Source: Lachnospiraceae bacterium
GTDB lineage: Bacteria; Bacillota; Clostridia; Lachnospirales; Lachnospiraceae
Assembly: GCA_910576335.1 (NCBI GenBank)
Contig: CAJTIU010000002.1
Coordinates: 299,482 to 363,481 of the forward strand
Direction of reading: 5' to 3'
DNA length: 64,000 nt
Positions 18,601 to 28,052 of the stretch are shown piece after piece. How positions within the stretch are numbered: the stretch's first letter is position 1; each line of letters begins with the position of its first letter. Below the pieces are notes generated by a model. It worked only from the letters and a program-made list of their open reading frames with translations. It did no database searches and was not told the origin of the DNA. The position numbers and the translations under genes were made by a program.

Positions 18601-19985
18601 AATTCCTTTCCTCCCACTGTCATCTCGGTAATACGGACCGCAGGCTGGCCCACCCCGATTGGAAGCTGCCCGCTGCCTGCATAGCAGTACCCCTGCTCCA
18701 GGGCAAAATGATCCGATACCATATCGACCTTGGGCAGCGTTTCACTCCCTGTTCCAATCAGAGTGGCACTCGTAAGAGGCATGGTAATCCTGCCTTTCTC
18801 AATCAGATAAGTTTCTCCTGTATTAAAATTAAATTCTCCTGTGACCGGATCCACGGAGCCTGCGTTAATATCCATCACAAAAAGTCCCTTTTCAACCGAA
18901 TCCAGCATATCCTGGAAGCGGTCTGTCCCCGGCGCAATATAGGTATTGGTCATACGGGATACAGGTGCAAACCGGTAGTTCTCCCTCCTTGAGGATCCCG
19001 TAGGCTCAAGACCCATTCTTCTGGCATTCAGACGGTCCAGCATATATCCCTTTAAAATACCCTTCTCAATCAGCACATTCTTCCTGGTAAGCACACCCTC
19101 ATCATCAATGCCAAGAGATCCCCACTCCCCGGCAATCGAGCCGTCATCCACCAGTGTCACCTTATCTGAAGCAATCTGCTCTCCTGCCTTTCCCGCGAAC
19201 TCGGAACAGCCATTTGCGACCGAGCTTCCCTCCAGGGAATGTCCGCATGCCTCGTGGAAAAACAGACCGCCGAAGCCCTCTGCAATAATAACCGGCATCC
19301 TTCCTACCGGACAGGGACGTGCTCCCAGCATATTTACCGCGCTTCTGGCCGCTCTCCTGGCACGCTCCTCAATCCTTCCGGACTCAAGATACTCCGGTCC
19401 CATCATGGCTCCCGGTCCCTCATAGCATATCTGTCTGCCTCCGAATCTTTCATCCTCAGCCGCCATCATAAAACGGATCCTGCAGCGTGTCCGCCGGTCC
19501 CGGGCATATACGCCTTCTGTATTTGCAATCTGTACCCGCTGATCCTCGTCCACATAACAGGCACGTCCCTGCACAATACGGCTGTCCTCACTCTTTCCCG
19601 CCGCTACAGCTGCCTTAAGATAATTAAGCTTTCTTTTAATCCCCATGTCCCGGGGCGCTGTTTCCCGCATGGTAATACAGTTGGGCACTATCCTGGAAAG
19701 AGGCGTTCTCTTATCGAAAACGCCTCCTTTTCCCAGGCGCTCTTTCATAAGTCCGAACACCCTCTTTTCATTTGCATCAGCACTGTAGAGATATTCACTT
19801 TCAAGACCCCGGAACACACGGATTCCAATGCCGCTCTCCCGTCCGCATGCACATCTCAGAACCTGGGAATCCATAAGTGTTAATTTCGTCCGCTCTGTAT
19901 CCTCGAAAAATACCTCCCCGTAATCAGCGCCGCAGGAAACAGCATAGTCAAGTATTTTTTCTATATATGACTCTGCAAGCATCAT
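18597..19985 (-). CDS. TldD-family metallopeptidase, catalytic subunit
   Basis: Protein of 462 residues with the zinc motif HEACGH near residue 242 and the later GSGSETLP and C-terminal GVGQPAVRI segments of TldD. In the known heterodimer the substrate peptide threads into a cavity shared with TldE. The start codon directly follows the oppF stop, with GGAAG inside oppF as RBS. Location behind a complete Opp importer suggests that it digests imported peptides, which is an inference. A second Met follows the first. Confidence 0.92.
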   Translation of the reverse strand: MMLAESYIEKILDYAVSCGADYGEVFFEDTERTKLTLMDSQVLRCACGRESGIGIRVFRGLESEYLYSADANEKRVFGLMKERLGKGGVFDKRTPLSRIVPNCITMRETAPRDMGIKRKLNYLKAAVAAGKSEDSRIVQGRACYVDEDQRVQIANTEGVYARDRRTRCRIRFMMAAEDERFGGRQICYEGPGAMMGPEYLESGRIEERARRAARSAVNMLGARPCPVGRMPVIIAEGFGGLFFHEACGHSLEGSSVANGCSEFAGKAGEQIASDKVTLVDDGSIAGEWGSLGIDDEGVLTRKNVLIEKGILKGYMLDRLNARRMGLEPTGSSRRENYRFAPVSRMTNTYIAPGTDRFQDMLDSVEKGLFVMDINAGSVDPVTGEFNFNTGETYLIEKGRITMPLTSATLIGTGSETLPKVDMVSDHFALEQGYCYAGSGQLPIGVGQPAVRITEMTVGGKEL

Positions 19986-20954
19986 CTACCAGTCTTCCTT
20001 TCCGCACATATGGCATGCAGCAAAATGTCCTGGCCCGACCTCCTTTAATGCCGGCATCTCCTGCCCGCAGATCTCCTTCGCATACTTGCATCTCGCCTTA
20101 AACCGGCAGCCTGCCGGCGGATTAATGGGACTTGGCACCTCACCCTCAAGGTGGACTCTCTTCTTTGTTCCCTCTTCATCCATGTCTGCCTCTGGAATAG
20201 CCGAGATCAGCGCCTGTGTATACGGGTGGACCGGATGATCATAAAGCGCATGGTTGCTCGCAAGCTCCACCATAGAGCCTAAGTACATAACGCCTACCCT
20301 GTCAGAAATGTGTTTTACCATAGACAGATCGTGGGAAATAAACAAATAAGTAAGGCCCATTTCTCTCTGAAGCTTGATCAGAAGGTTTACAATCTGTGCC
20401 TGGATGGAAACATCAAGAGCCGAGATGGGCTCATCACAGACGATAAACTTCGGCTCCACTGCAAGAGCCCTGGCAATTCCGACGCGCTGTCTCTGCCCTC
20501 CGGAAAGCTCATGGGCAAAACGGTTGGCATACTCTGCATTTAAACCTACCTTATGAAGCAGCTCGTTTACCTTCGCTTCCTTCTCCTTTTCTGACATATG
20601 AAAATGCACATTCATTCCTTCAGTAATAATCTCACCGATGGTCATACGCGGGTCGAGAGATGCGTAAGGATCCTGGAAGATAATCTGCGCATCCTTGCGG
20701 AAAGCAAGCAGCTCTTTTCCATGGAGCTTCGATACATCCTTCCCTTCAAACAGCACGGTTCCGCTCGTTGCATCGTAAAGCTTCACAAGGGTGCGCCCGC
20801 AAGTGGTCTTGCCACAGCCTGATTCTCCCACAAGCCCAAGCGTCTCTCCCTTTTTAAGCCTTATATTCACACCGTCAACTGCCTTGAGCGTCTGGTTCTT
20901 TCCCGCCTTAAAATATTTACACAGATTTTTAGCCTCTACAATATATTCGCCCAT
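19986..20954 (-). CDS. oppF: Oligopeptide ABC transporter ATP-binding protein
   Basis: Protein of 322 residues with Walker A GESGCGKT near 42, LSGGQRQRVGIARAL near 150, Walker B FIVCDEPISALD, and the oligopeptide/dipeptide C-terminal extension with a four-Cys pattern (CRFKARCKYAKEICG, later CHMCG) that typically binds an Fe-S cluster in this family. It pairs with OppD to power OppBC. It shares one base with the oppD stop and abuts tldD. Confidence 0.95.
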   Translation of the reverse strand: MGEYIVEAKNLCKYFKAGKNQTLKAVDGVNIRLKKGETLGLVGESGCGKTTCGRTLVKLYDATSGTVLFEGKDVSKLHGKELLAFRKDAQIIFQDPYASLDPRMTIGEIITEGMNVHFHMSEKEKEAKVNELLHKVGLNAEYANRFAHELSGGQRQRVGIARALAVEPKFIVCDEPISALDVSIQAQIVNLLIKLQREMGLTYLFISHDLSMVKHISDRVGVMYLGSMVELASNHALYDHPVHPYTQALISAIPEADMDEEGTKKRVHLEGEVPSPINPPAGCRFKARCKYAKEICGQEMPALKEVGPGHFAACHMCGKEDW

Positions 20955-21970
20955 TACTTATCCCTCCTATCGTAAAATGACTCTACCTTCGGAGCCTTCT
21001 CATGCATGAGCCAGCAGGATACCTTGTGGGTGTCGCTTAATACCGTCTCCGGCGGCTTGCGTTCTTTACAGATGGGCATGCAATACTCACATCTGTCTGC
21101 AAACGGGCAATGGTTCAGAGGAAGCAGAAGATCCGGCGGCGTTCCGCCAAGTGCGTAGAGTTCCTCCTTGGACTCGCTTCCCAGTCTCGGAACAGACCTA
21201 AGAAGCGCCCAGGTATAAGGATGCTTACTCTCATTAAAGATCTCTTTTGTCGTACCTCTCTCCACAACCTCTCCTGCATACATAACCTGGATGCGGTCCG
21301 CAAAGTTGGCCACAACGCCCAGGTCATGGGTAACAAGAATAATGGCTGTATTCATCTCAGTCTTAAGCTCCATCATGAGATCCATGATCTGCGCCTGGAT
21401 TGTCACATCAAGAGCTGTCGTGGGCTCATCTGCGATCAGGACATTCGGGTTGCAGGCCAGGGCAATGGCAATCATAACCCTCTGGCGCATACCTCCAGAC
21501 ATCTCATGGGGGTAATTGTCAATCCTCTTTTCAGGGCTCGGGATATTTACCAGCTTCAGCATCTTAATGGCCTCTTCTCTTGCCGCCTTCTTATCCAGCT
21601 TTTTGTGGATCATCAGACTCTCCATAATCTGTTTGCCCACTGTCATCGTCGGATTTAAGGAGGTCATGGGATCCTGGAAGATCATACCAACCTCGTCACC
21701 CCGGAACTCGCACAGCTCTTTCTTATTCATCTTAAGTACATCTTTCCCGTTGCAGACAATCTTAGATTCCGGCTTGATCACTGCAAAGGGGGGCTTCAGC
21801 AGACGAAGAATGGATTTTGCCGTCACCGTCTTTCCGCAGCCAGACTCTCCTACGAACGCCAGCGTCTCACCTCTGCTGAGTTCAAAGCTTACGCCCCGCA
21901 CAGCTTTTACTTCGCCGGCATATGTATTAAAGGAAACATTCAAATTCTCAACTTCTAATATTTTTTCCAT
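20954..21970 (-). CDS. oppD: Oligopeptide ABC transporter ATP-binding protein
   Basis: Protein of 338 residues with Walker A GESGCGKT near 41, [15 protein letters not shown] near 157, Walker [16 protein letters not shown], and the OppD-type C-terminal region with the Cys motif [14 protein letters not shown]. The signature has Met in place of Leu, which is common in OppD. It lies 11 bp after oppC and works with OppF as the ATPase heterodimer of the importer at the cytoplasmic face. Confidence 0.95.
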   Translation of the reverse strand: MEKILEVENLNVSFNTYAGEVKAVRGVSFELSRGETLAFVGESGCGKTVTAKSILRLLKPPFAVIKPESKIVCNGKDVLKMNKKELCEFRGDEVGMIFQDPMTSLNPTMTVGKQIMESLMIHKKLDKKAAREEAIKMLKLVNIPSPEKRIDNYPHEMSGGMRQRVMIAIALACNPNVLIADEPTTALDVTIQAQIMDLMMELKTEMNTAIILVTHDLGVVANFADRIQVMYAGEVVERGTTKEIFNESKHPYTWALLRSVPRLGSESKEELYALGGTPPDLLLPLNHCPFADRCEYCMPICKERKPPETVLSDTHKVSCWLMHEKAPKVESFYDRRDK

Positions 21971-21981
21971 AACCGTCTCTC

Positions 21982-22929
21982 CTATTTTCGTAATTTCGGG
22001 TCCAGCGCATCTCTTAGCCCGTCACCAAGCAGTGTAAATGAAAGCATGGTAAGGGCAATCATGAGCGCCGGGAACATAAGCTGGTACGGGTAAAACATAA
22101 AGTTCTGCTGCGCTGCCGAAGCAAGAGCGCCCCAGCTTGTTGACGGCGGCTGTATTCCCAGTCCTACATAGCTTAAGAACGCCTCCGAGAAGATATATCC
22201 CGGAATGTCAAAGGTAATGGCAACAATGATCATTCCGATCGTATTCGGGATCATATGCTTCAGAATAATCTTAATGGGGGCAACACCCAGTGCATTTGCC
22301 GCCAGTACATATTCCTGTGACTTCAGCTGAAGCATCTGCCCCCGCACAAGCCTGGCGATTCCGCACCACCCGGTAAGCGTCAGGGCAACCAGCATGGTTC
22401 CCAGGCTCTTACTGTCCGTGATAACCGAAATAAGGATAACGATAATCAGATACGGGATACTTAAAAGCACCTCTACGATACGCATCATAATATCATCCAC
22501 AGCCCCGCCGAAATATGCCGCGATACCGCCGTATATACTTCCTACAACGCTGGCGATCACCGCGCCCAGAATACCGATAATAATTGAAACACGTCCTGCC
22601 TGCCATACTCTGGCGAACAGGTCTCTTCCCAGATCGTCCGTGCCGAACCAGTGCTCGGCGCTCGGTCCTTTATTAATCGCGTCAGCATCAATCTGCTCAA
22701 ACTCATATCCGCTGATTGCAGGTCCGAATATAATGAAGAATACCAGAATCAGCAAAATGATCAGCGCGGCAAATGCCACCTTATTTTCCTTAAGTCTTCT
22801 CCATGCATCCCGCCAGTAACCGACCCTCGGCCTTGTGGGGGCTTCGGCATCCTTGTCAATCCCGATGATTGTAAATTTTTCATCAGGTATATTTTCCATC
22901 CTATCTGTCACATCGTGGTTTACCATCAT
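21982..22929 (-). CDS. oppC: Oligopeptide ABC transporter permease
   Basis: Protein of 315 residues with a cytosolic N-terminal tail of about 45, a first helix (about 52-73), the OppC-type periplasmic stretch containing HWFGTDDLGRD, then five helices with the EAA loop ANALGVAPIKIILKHMIPN. It pairs with OppB to form the translocation pore. GGAGG lies 8 nt upstream of the first of two adjacent Met codons. Spacing of 12 bp to oppB places it in the same transcript. Confidence 0.94.
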   Translation of the reverse strand: MMVNHDVTDRMENIPDEKFTIIGIDKDAEAPTRPRVGYWRDAWRRLKENKVAFAALIILLILVFFIIFGPAISGYEFEQIDADAINKGPSAEHWFGTDDLGRDLFARVWQAGRVSIIIGILGAVIASVVGSIYGGIAAYFGGAVDDIMMRIVEVLLSIPYLIIVILISVITDSKSLGTMLVALTLTGWCGIARLVRGQMLQLKSQEYVLAANALGVAPIKIILKHMIPNTIGMIIVAITFDIPGYIFSEAFLSYVGLGIQPPSTSWGALASAAQQNFMFYPYQLMFPALMIALTMLSFTLLGDGLRDALDPKLRK

Positions 22930-22941
22930 CTGCTCTTCCTC

Positions 22942-23865
22942 CTACTTCACACGGATTCTCGGATCCATAATACTATATGCAATGTCAACGACCAGCTGGA
23001 CAAACACGAACAGCGCCGCCGCAAATACAGTAGTACCGATGATCATTGTATAGTCACGGTCATTGATCGAATTAATATAATAGAATCCAAGTCCCGGAAT
23101 ACCAAATATCTTCTCTACTACGAAGGATCCCGTGAAGATTCCGGATACCTGGCCTACAAGAAGTGTCATACAGGGAAGGAACGCATTCTTAAGGACATGC
23201 TTCTTCACTACATTTAACTTACTTACACCCTTCGCCTCCGCCGTAAGAATATAATCCTGGCCCATGACATCCAGCATATTGGATTTTACATAACGGGCAT
23301 AGGTCGCAATCGTACCAAAGCTAAGTACAATAACCGGAAGGACTACATTCTGCCAGCTTCCCCATCCTGTAGTCGGCAGAACCATAAGCTTCACGCTTAA
23401 GAAATACTGCAGTACTGACGCCAGTACGAACACAGGCACCGTAATTCCGAGAATCGCAATAAACATAACGATATAATCCGGCCATCTGTTCTTATTAAGG
23501 GCTGCCACAATTCCAAGAAGAATACCAATCGCAATACCTGCAAGCAGCGCCAGTCCTCCTGGCTGCGCCGAAACAGACGCATTCGTAAGCAGCGTATCCG
23601 TAACCTCACGCCCCGGATATCTCAGAGACTCTCCCAGATCACCCTTCGTAACCAGATTCTTCATAAAGATCAGATACTGTTCGGACGTAGACTTGTCAAG
23701 CCCATACTTCTCATAATAATTTTCCCTTGTCTGCTCCGGCAGGTTCCGCGCCATATGTGCCAGCGGGTCTCCCGGAATACTATGCATCAGAAAGAAGGTC
23801 GCAGTAACAACAATAAACAGCGTAACCAACATATATCCGATACGTTTTACGATAAATTTTGCCAT
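22942..23865 (-). CDS. oppB: Oligopeptide ABC transporter permease
   Basis: Protein of 307 residues with six helices, an N-terminal OppB signature (FIVKRIGYMLVTL, then FLMHSIPGDP) and the EAA loop AEAKGVSKLNVVKKHVLKNAF. It forms the pore with OppC. A 76-bp palindrome separates it from oppA, which could cut down read-through from the binding-protein gene into the membrane genes, the usual stoichiometry for ABC importers. Confidence 0.94.
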   Translation of the reverse strand: MAKFIVKRIGYMLVTLFIVVTATFFLMHSIPGDPLAHMARNLPEQTRENYYEKYGLDKSTSEQYLIFMKNLVTKGDLGESLRYPGREVTDTLLTNASVSAQPGGLALLAGIAIGILLGIVAALNKNRWPDYIVMFIAILGITVPVFVLASVLQYFLSVKLMVLPTTGWGSWQNVVLPVIVLSFGTIATYARYVKSNMLDVMGQDYILTAEAKGVSKLNVVKKHVLKNAFLPCMTLLVGQVSGIFTGSFVVEKIFGIPGLGFYYINSINDRDYTMIIGTTVFAAALFVFVQLVVDIAYSIMDPRIRVK

Positions 23866-23886
23866 TTCTTCTCTTCCTTTCTCTCC

Positions 23887-23962
23887 GGGGACAGGGGATT
23901 TTCAATCCGGGACGGGGTATTTTAAAAAATACCCCGTCCCGGATTGAAAGTACCCTGTCCCC
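23887..23962. repeat. 76-bp GGGGACAGGG-type palindrome between oppA and oppB
   Basis: Two 37-bp arms (23887-23923 and 23926-23962) match with only two mismatches around a 2-nt centre. The arms carry nested GGGGACAGGG and GGGACGGGG blocks like those of the 9605-9642 palindrome. In the opp transcript it would form a very stable hairpin that may terminate or attenuate transcription, or protect the oppA mRNA 3 prime end. Confidence 0.8.
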
Positions 23963-24026
23963 AGGTGATACTAAAAGCCGCCGCCCCGAGAAAGACAGCG
24001 GCCTCCTGTTAATTCGTGAATAGTTG

Positions 24027-25691
24027 CTATTTCTTTTCAATGTATACATACTTCAGTCCGGAAGTTGAAGTCTCACGCTCATTCAGATTCTTCACATAAT
24101 CATAATGGAAGGAGATCTTTCTCTCGTTTACAAGCGGACAGATATTGCATCCTTCTTCAAAGAGAACCTGTTCTGCCTGTCCGTAAAGCTCTACACGCTT
24201 TGTCTCGTCCATCTCGCGGCTTGCCTGTGCGATCAGCTCGTCAAACTTCTCGTTGGACCAGTTTGTCGGAATGTTGCCTGCATTCTCTGTTGTGAAGAGT
24301 GAGATCATGGACATCGGATCATCATAGTCTGTAGTCCATACCATGTTTGCCATCTGGTATTCACCGCCATTGGTCTTCTGCTGGAAGGTTGACCACTCGT
24401 TGAAATCCAGTTCAATATTAACGCCAAGGATCTCTTTGTACTTCTGCTGTACATACTCACCGTAGTTACGTGCCCACTGTGTCGTAGCACTTAAGGAATA
24501 TTTTACATTGATTGTGGACGGATCGCTTCCAAGTCCCAGCTCCTCCATACCTTTCAGCAGGAGTTCCTTTGGATCTTCTTCTTTTGCCATCTTCTCAAGC
24601 GGTCCTGGCACCTGATCGCGGTATTCTCCGTTCTCACCTGTGGAAATAGCCTGCGGAACCCACCAGTATGCCGGAACATGAAGATCCTGGTAGATTGTCT
24701 TTGCCATGTCTTCCCTGTCTACTGCAAGGGTAAATGCCTTGCGGATGTTCAGGTTCTTAAACAGCTCGTCATTTACATTGAAGAAATCAAAACGCATAGC
24801 CGGCTGATGGGTGTCTACACGTTCTACCCCTTCCTTCTTGTCGAAACGGTCTACCCACTCCTGCTCACCTACAGATGAAGTGTCAAGTGCCCCGCTCTCA
24901 AAGGAGTTGTATCTTGCATTCGAGTCCGTTACAATCGCAAAATTAACCTTATCCAGTTTTACATTGTCCTTGTCCCAGTACTGGTCATTTTTAACAAGCG
25001 TGATCTCAGAGTTATGTGTCCAGCTGTCTACTTTAAACGGTCCGTTAAAGATCAGTGACTCAAGCTCTGAACCATATGTCTCGCCGTATTTTTCTGCGAT
25101 ATCCTGGCGTACCGGATAACATGCTCTTGTGTCAGTAATAGACATGAAATAAGGTGTGGGTGCTTCCAGCGTAATCTCCAGCGTCTTGTCATCAACAGCC
25201 TTTACTCCAAGTTCCTCCACTCCCACTTCACCGTTTACGACCTTCTGTCCATTCTTAATAAATGGTGCCGTAAAGAAAGAGTTGGGTGAACCTGCATCCG
25301 GATCCAGCGTCCGGGTAATACCATAGGCATAATCTGCTGCAGTGACAGCCTGTCCGTCAGACCACTTGTTATCGCGCAGCTTGAATGTCCACACGGTTCC
25401 GTCTTCATTCGGCTCCCAGCTCTCTGCGCCTGCACCTTCACGCTCCTGCTTTCCATCCTTTTCCACGAGACGTGTAAGCGGCTCCAGAGTATTCTTGTTG
25501 ATTTCCCATCCATACATATCATTCCCCTTAATAGTATCGAGGGTTGACGGCTCTGTCGCAAGATAGGTATTATACTGCTGTGCGTCTGCTCCGCCTCCGC
25601 CGCCTGAGGAGCCTTTTCCTCCTCCGCCACATGCTGTCAGCGATAATGCCATCGCTGCTACAAGCAATGCTGCAACTAACTTCTTTTTCAT
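24027..25691 (-). CDS. oppA: Oligopeptide-binding lipoprotein
   Basis: Protein of 554 residues of the SBP family 5. The signal peptide ends in the lipobox LTAC (Cys about 21), followed by a Gly/Ser-rich linker, so the mature protein is a lipid-anchored extracellular receptor. Family features include WTFKLRDNKWSDGQAVTAADY near 100 and the NIRKAFTLAVDRE segment. It captures peptides for OppBCDF. It is first in the operon and read from an extended -10 promoter (TGCTATAAT) about 70-80 bp upstream. Confidence 0.95.
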   Translation of the reverse strand: MKKKLVAALLVAAMALSLTACGGGGKGSSGGGGGADAQQYNTYLATEPSTLDTIKGNDMYGWEINKNTLEPLTRLVEKDGKQEREGAGAESWEPNEDGTVWTFKLRDNKWSDGQAVTAADYAYGITRTLDPDAGSPNSFFTAPFIKNGQKVVNGEVGVEELGVKAVDDKTLEITLEAPTPYFMSITDTRACYPVRQDIAEKYGETYGSELESLIFNGPFKVDSWTHNSEITLVKNDQYWDKDNVKLDKVNFAIVTDSNARYNSFESGALDTSSVGEQEWVDRFDKKEGVERVDTHQPAMRFDFFNVNDELFKNLNIRKAFTLAVDREDMAKTIYQDLHVPAYWWVPQAISTGENGEYRDQVPGPLEKMAKEEDPKELLLKGMEELGLGSDPSTINVKYSLSATTQWARNYGEYVQQKYKEILGVNIELDFNEWSTFQQKTNGGEYQMANMVWTTDYDDPMSMISLFTTENAGNIPTNWSNEKFDELIAQASREMDETKRVELYGQAEQVLFEEGCNICPLVNERKISFHYDYVKNLNERETSTSGLKYVYIEKK

Positions 25692-25763
25692 AATGTGACC
25701 TCCTTCGCATCATTTTAATTTTGTGAGATATATAGCTTTTCTATAAATCCCATTACCTTTTTC

Positions 25764-25779
25764 TATTATAGCAAATGCT
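25764..25779 (-). promoter_or_regulatory. oppA promoter -10 region with shared 16-bp element
   Basis: Read on the minus strand the element is AGCATTTGCTATAATA, which contains an extended -10 (TGCTATAAT) upstream of oppA. The same 16 bases with one change (AGCATTTACTATAATA) form the likely rpiR promoter at 26882-26897. Overlap with the -10 box fits repression. That the RpiR-family protein is the regulator is an inference. Confidence 0.55.
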
Positions 25780-25803
25780 ACAGTCATTTAATAGTGGAAA
25801 TAA

Positions 25804-25840
25804 AAAAAATATGCATTTTTGTACAAAATGCATATTTTTT
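25804..25840. terminator. Bidirectional terminator between rpiR and oppA
   Basis: A perfect 16-bp stem (25804-25819 with 25825-25840, loop TGTAC) flanked by A- and T-runs. It lies 85 bp past the rpiR stop codon and immediately upstream of the oppA promoter, so it should end the rpiR message. Confidence 0.8.
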
Positions 25841-25924
25841 CAATATAGTATTTGTTATATTTTAACGAATAACTGTCTCTGCAGATTTCTTGTTATAACC
25901 CGTGGATTATACTCATATTTTTTG

Positions 25925-26779
25925 TTAGAAAAGCCCTCCGAATTCTTTCCCGATATCCTTTCTTTCCATGTCCCCTTCTATCATCACAGCTGATACAAGA
26001 AGATTGATAAGTGCCATAGGCGCTGATGCCGTGTTCAGGAACATCCTCGTCGTGCTGCGAACCGTGAGGAGCTCATCCGCATATTTTGCAATGCCCGCAT
26101 CACTGCTGTCCGTAATTCCCACCACCTTTGCCCCCTTCTTCTTTGCATACCGGGCGATCTGGTCTGTCATGAAATAATAATCAGGAAATGTAACTGCTAC
26201 AAGCAGTGTCCTTGCATCAAGGGACGGGATAGCGGAATAGACACTTTCGTTCAGCTCTGTGTTCACTACAACCGTGGAAATCCGTACCCCCGCAAGATCC
26301 GAAGCCAGCCACTGGCAGATGATATGGGACATCCCTCTGCCGCATAGCACGATCTTCGGGTATTCACAGAAAAGCCTTGCCACCTTCATATAATACCGGC
26401 TGTCAAATCCCCTGGAAAATTCATCCAGGAGTCCACGCTCTTCCATACAGAGCTCGGCAAGGAGCCGTTCTTTATCGTTCAGTTCATACTCAGGCACGTC
26501 TGTGTTAAAATAGTCATTCTGCTTATACAGGCCAATCCGCCGGTTCACATTAATATATTTCCGAATTTCATACTTTACCTCGTTAAAGCCATTGTATCCA
26601 AGCACCTTGCAGGCATTCAGGATTGTAATCTCTGTAATCTCAAGCTCCCGGCTCATCTCCCTCAGCGTAATGAACGCCATGGTGTCAATATTATCCTTAA
26701 TATAGTCCGCAACCTGTCTCTGTTTTTTTGTCATTGTGGGATAATGGCCTTCGATCCGCATCATGATATCCATCTCCAT
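25925..26779 (-). CDS. RpiR/MurR-family transcriptional regulator
   Basis: About 284 residues: an N-terminal HTH_6 domain (about 1-75, with MTKKQRQVADYI and EITEITILNACKVLG) and a C-terminal SIS domain (about 110-270, with IVLCGRGMSHIICQW and VAVTFPDYYFMTDQIARYAKKKGAKVVGITD). Such regulators usually sense phosphosugars; with opp and an aminopeptidase around it, an amino-sugar or cell-wall peptide signal is conceivable. The ATG at 26779 has GGAGG 10 nt upstream; the frame extends 12 codons further without a good RBS. It is divergent from the M42 gene. Confidence 0.9.
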   Translation of the reverse strand: MEMDIMMRIEGHYPTMTKKQRQVADYIKDNIDTMAFITLREMSRELEITEITILNACKVLGYNGFNEVKYEIRKYINVNRRIGLYKQNDYFNTDVPEYELNDKERLLAELCMEERGLLDEFSRGFDSRYYMKVARLFCEYPKIVLCGRGMSHIICQWLASDLAGVRISTVVVNTELNESVYSAIPSLDARTLLVAVTFPDYYFMTDQIARYAKKKGAKVVGITDSSDAGIAKYADELLTVRSTTRMFLNTASAPMALINLLVSAVMIEGDMERKDIGKEFGGLF

Positions 26780-26881
26780 ATGAAGCACACCTCCCTTCCC
26801 TTTGGATTTTACCATTTTAAAAAATTATAATATATAAAAAATTTTTTCGCAACAGGTCTTGCAAATTTCATTCGAAAGGAT

Positions 26882-26897
26882 TATTATAGTAAATGCT
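26882..26897 (-). promoter_or_regulatory. rpiR promoter -10 region with shared 16-bp element
   Basis: On the minus strand AGCATTTACTATAATA, one base different from the element in the oppA promoter (25764-25779). It lies in the 156-bp divergent region between rpiR and the M42 peptidase gene, 39 bp before the latter's start, so one bound protein could affect both genes. Suggests autoregulation. Confidence 0.5.
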
Positions 26898-26935
26898 TTA
26901 TTTTTAATATCATTTTTGACAAAGGGGGATTTAAT

Positions 26936-27943
26936 ATGAAAAATTATATTTTGGAACAACTATCAGCACTCACTTCTATTCCAAGTCCCTCCGGATATAC
27001 CCGCAGGATTACGGACTACGTACTTGGTCAGCTGCGTGATCTGGGATACCAGCCGGAGCTTTCAAACAAGGGAAATGTAAGCGTTGTTTTAGGCGGCAGC
27101 AAAAATCCGCTTGTTTTATCGGCTCATCTAGATACTTTAGGTGCTATGGTCAGAAAAATCAAAGACAACGGACATCTCCGGCCGACCACCATTGCCGGTC
27201 ACCAGTGGGATACATGCGATGGTGAAAACTGTACGGTGCATACACGGGACGGACGTGTCTATACCGGTGTCGTGCTCAACATCGAACCATCTGCGCACGT
27301 TGCAGATAAAAAGAAATCGAAAAAAGAATCCCACATGGAGATACTGCTGGATGAAAATGTTCATTCAAAAAAAGGCGTCCGAAAGCTCGGGATACAAAAC
27401 GGGGATTTCATTGCAATGGATCCACGCACGACCATTACAGAAAGCGGATATATTAAGAGCCGTTTTCTGGATGATAAGCTCTCTGCCGCTATATTGTTAG
27501 GACTGGCAAGAGCGGTAAAGGAGGAGGAGATTTCCCTTGGCCGGAAGGTTACACTTCTGTTTACGGTTTATGAGGAGGTCGGACATGGCGCATCCTGCAT
27601 CCCTGAAGACACCGAGGAACTGATCGCTGTAGATATGGGCTGTGTCGGCGATGGTCTTGAATGTGACGAGCACATGGTTTCCATCTGCTCCAAAGATTCC
27701 GGCGGACCCTATGATTATGACATTACCTCCAGGCTCATAAGCCTTGCAGAAGAGTACGAGTTGGACTATGCCGTTGACATCTATCCACACTACGCCTCTG
27801 ATGCAGGTGCGGCGTTAAAGAGCGGCCACGATATCCGCTACGGCCTGATCGGGCCAGGCGTATACGCTTCCCATAATTATGAAAGGGCGCACACCGACGG
27901 GATGATGAATACATATAGCCTTCTTAAAGCCTATGTTCATTAG
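26936..27943 (+). CDS. M42-family aminopeptidase
   Basis: Protein of 335 residues with the dinuclear metal and catalytic residues of the M42 family: His in LSAHLDTLGA near 64, Asp in RFLDDKLSA near 180, the Glu pair in VYEEVGHGA near 213, Asp in AVDMGCVGD near 235, and the terminal His in YASHNYERAH. M42 enzymes form large dodecameric shells and trim short peptides in the cytosol. AAGGGGG precedes the ATG. The divergent rpiR and nearby opp operon point to a role in consuming imported peptides. It resembles the glucanase-misannotated members of the family. Confidence 0.93.
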   Translation: MKNYILEQLSALTSIPSPSGYTRRITDYVLGQLRDLGYQPELSNKGNVSVVLGGSKNPLVLSAHLDTLGAMVRKIKDNGHLRPTTIAGHQWDTCDGENCTVHTRDGRVYTGVVLNIEPSAHVADKKKSKKESHMEILLDENVHSKKGVRKLGIQNGDFIAMDPRTTITESGYIKSRFLDDKLSAAILLGLARAVKEEEISLGRKVTLLFTVYEEVGHGASCIPEDTEELIAVDMGCVGDGLECDEHMVSICSKDSGGPYDYDITSRLISLAEEYELDYAVDIYPHYASDAGAALKSGHDIRYGLIGPGVYASHNYERAHTDGMMNTYSLLKAYVH

Positions 27944-27974
27944 TACAGACTGCATTTTACGAAAGTACAATGTC

Positions 27975-28005
27975 AATCCCCACACACGAATCGTGTGTGG
28001 GGATT
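27975..28005. terminator. Terminator after the M42 gene
   Basis: A perfect 15-bp stem (27975-27989 with 27991-28005) with a one-base centre, 31 bp past the M42 stop and followed by GTTAT. It also lies 3 prime of the minus-strand 42-residue ORF, so it may serve both directions. Confidence 0.75.
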
Positions 28006-28052
28006 GTTATAGTTCAGCCCTTGGTCGAACTGTTACTGGGGATTTCCTATTC

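Noticed and set aside
23780-24049. 89-residue ORF over the oppA-oppB gap
   Set aside because: It runs through the 76-bp palindrome and both gene ends, is rich in Arg and Pro, and has no RBS; a chance frame.
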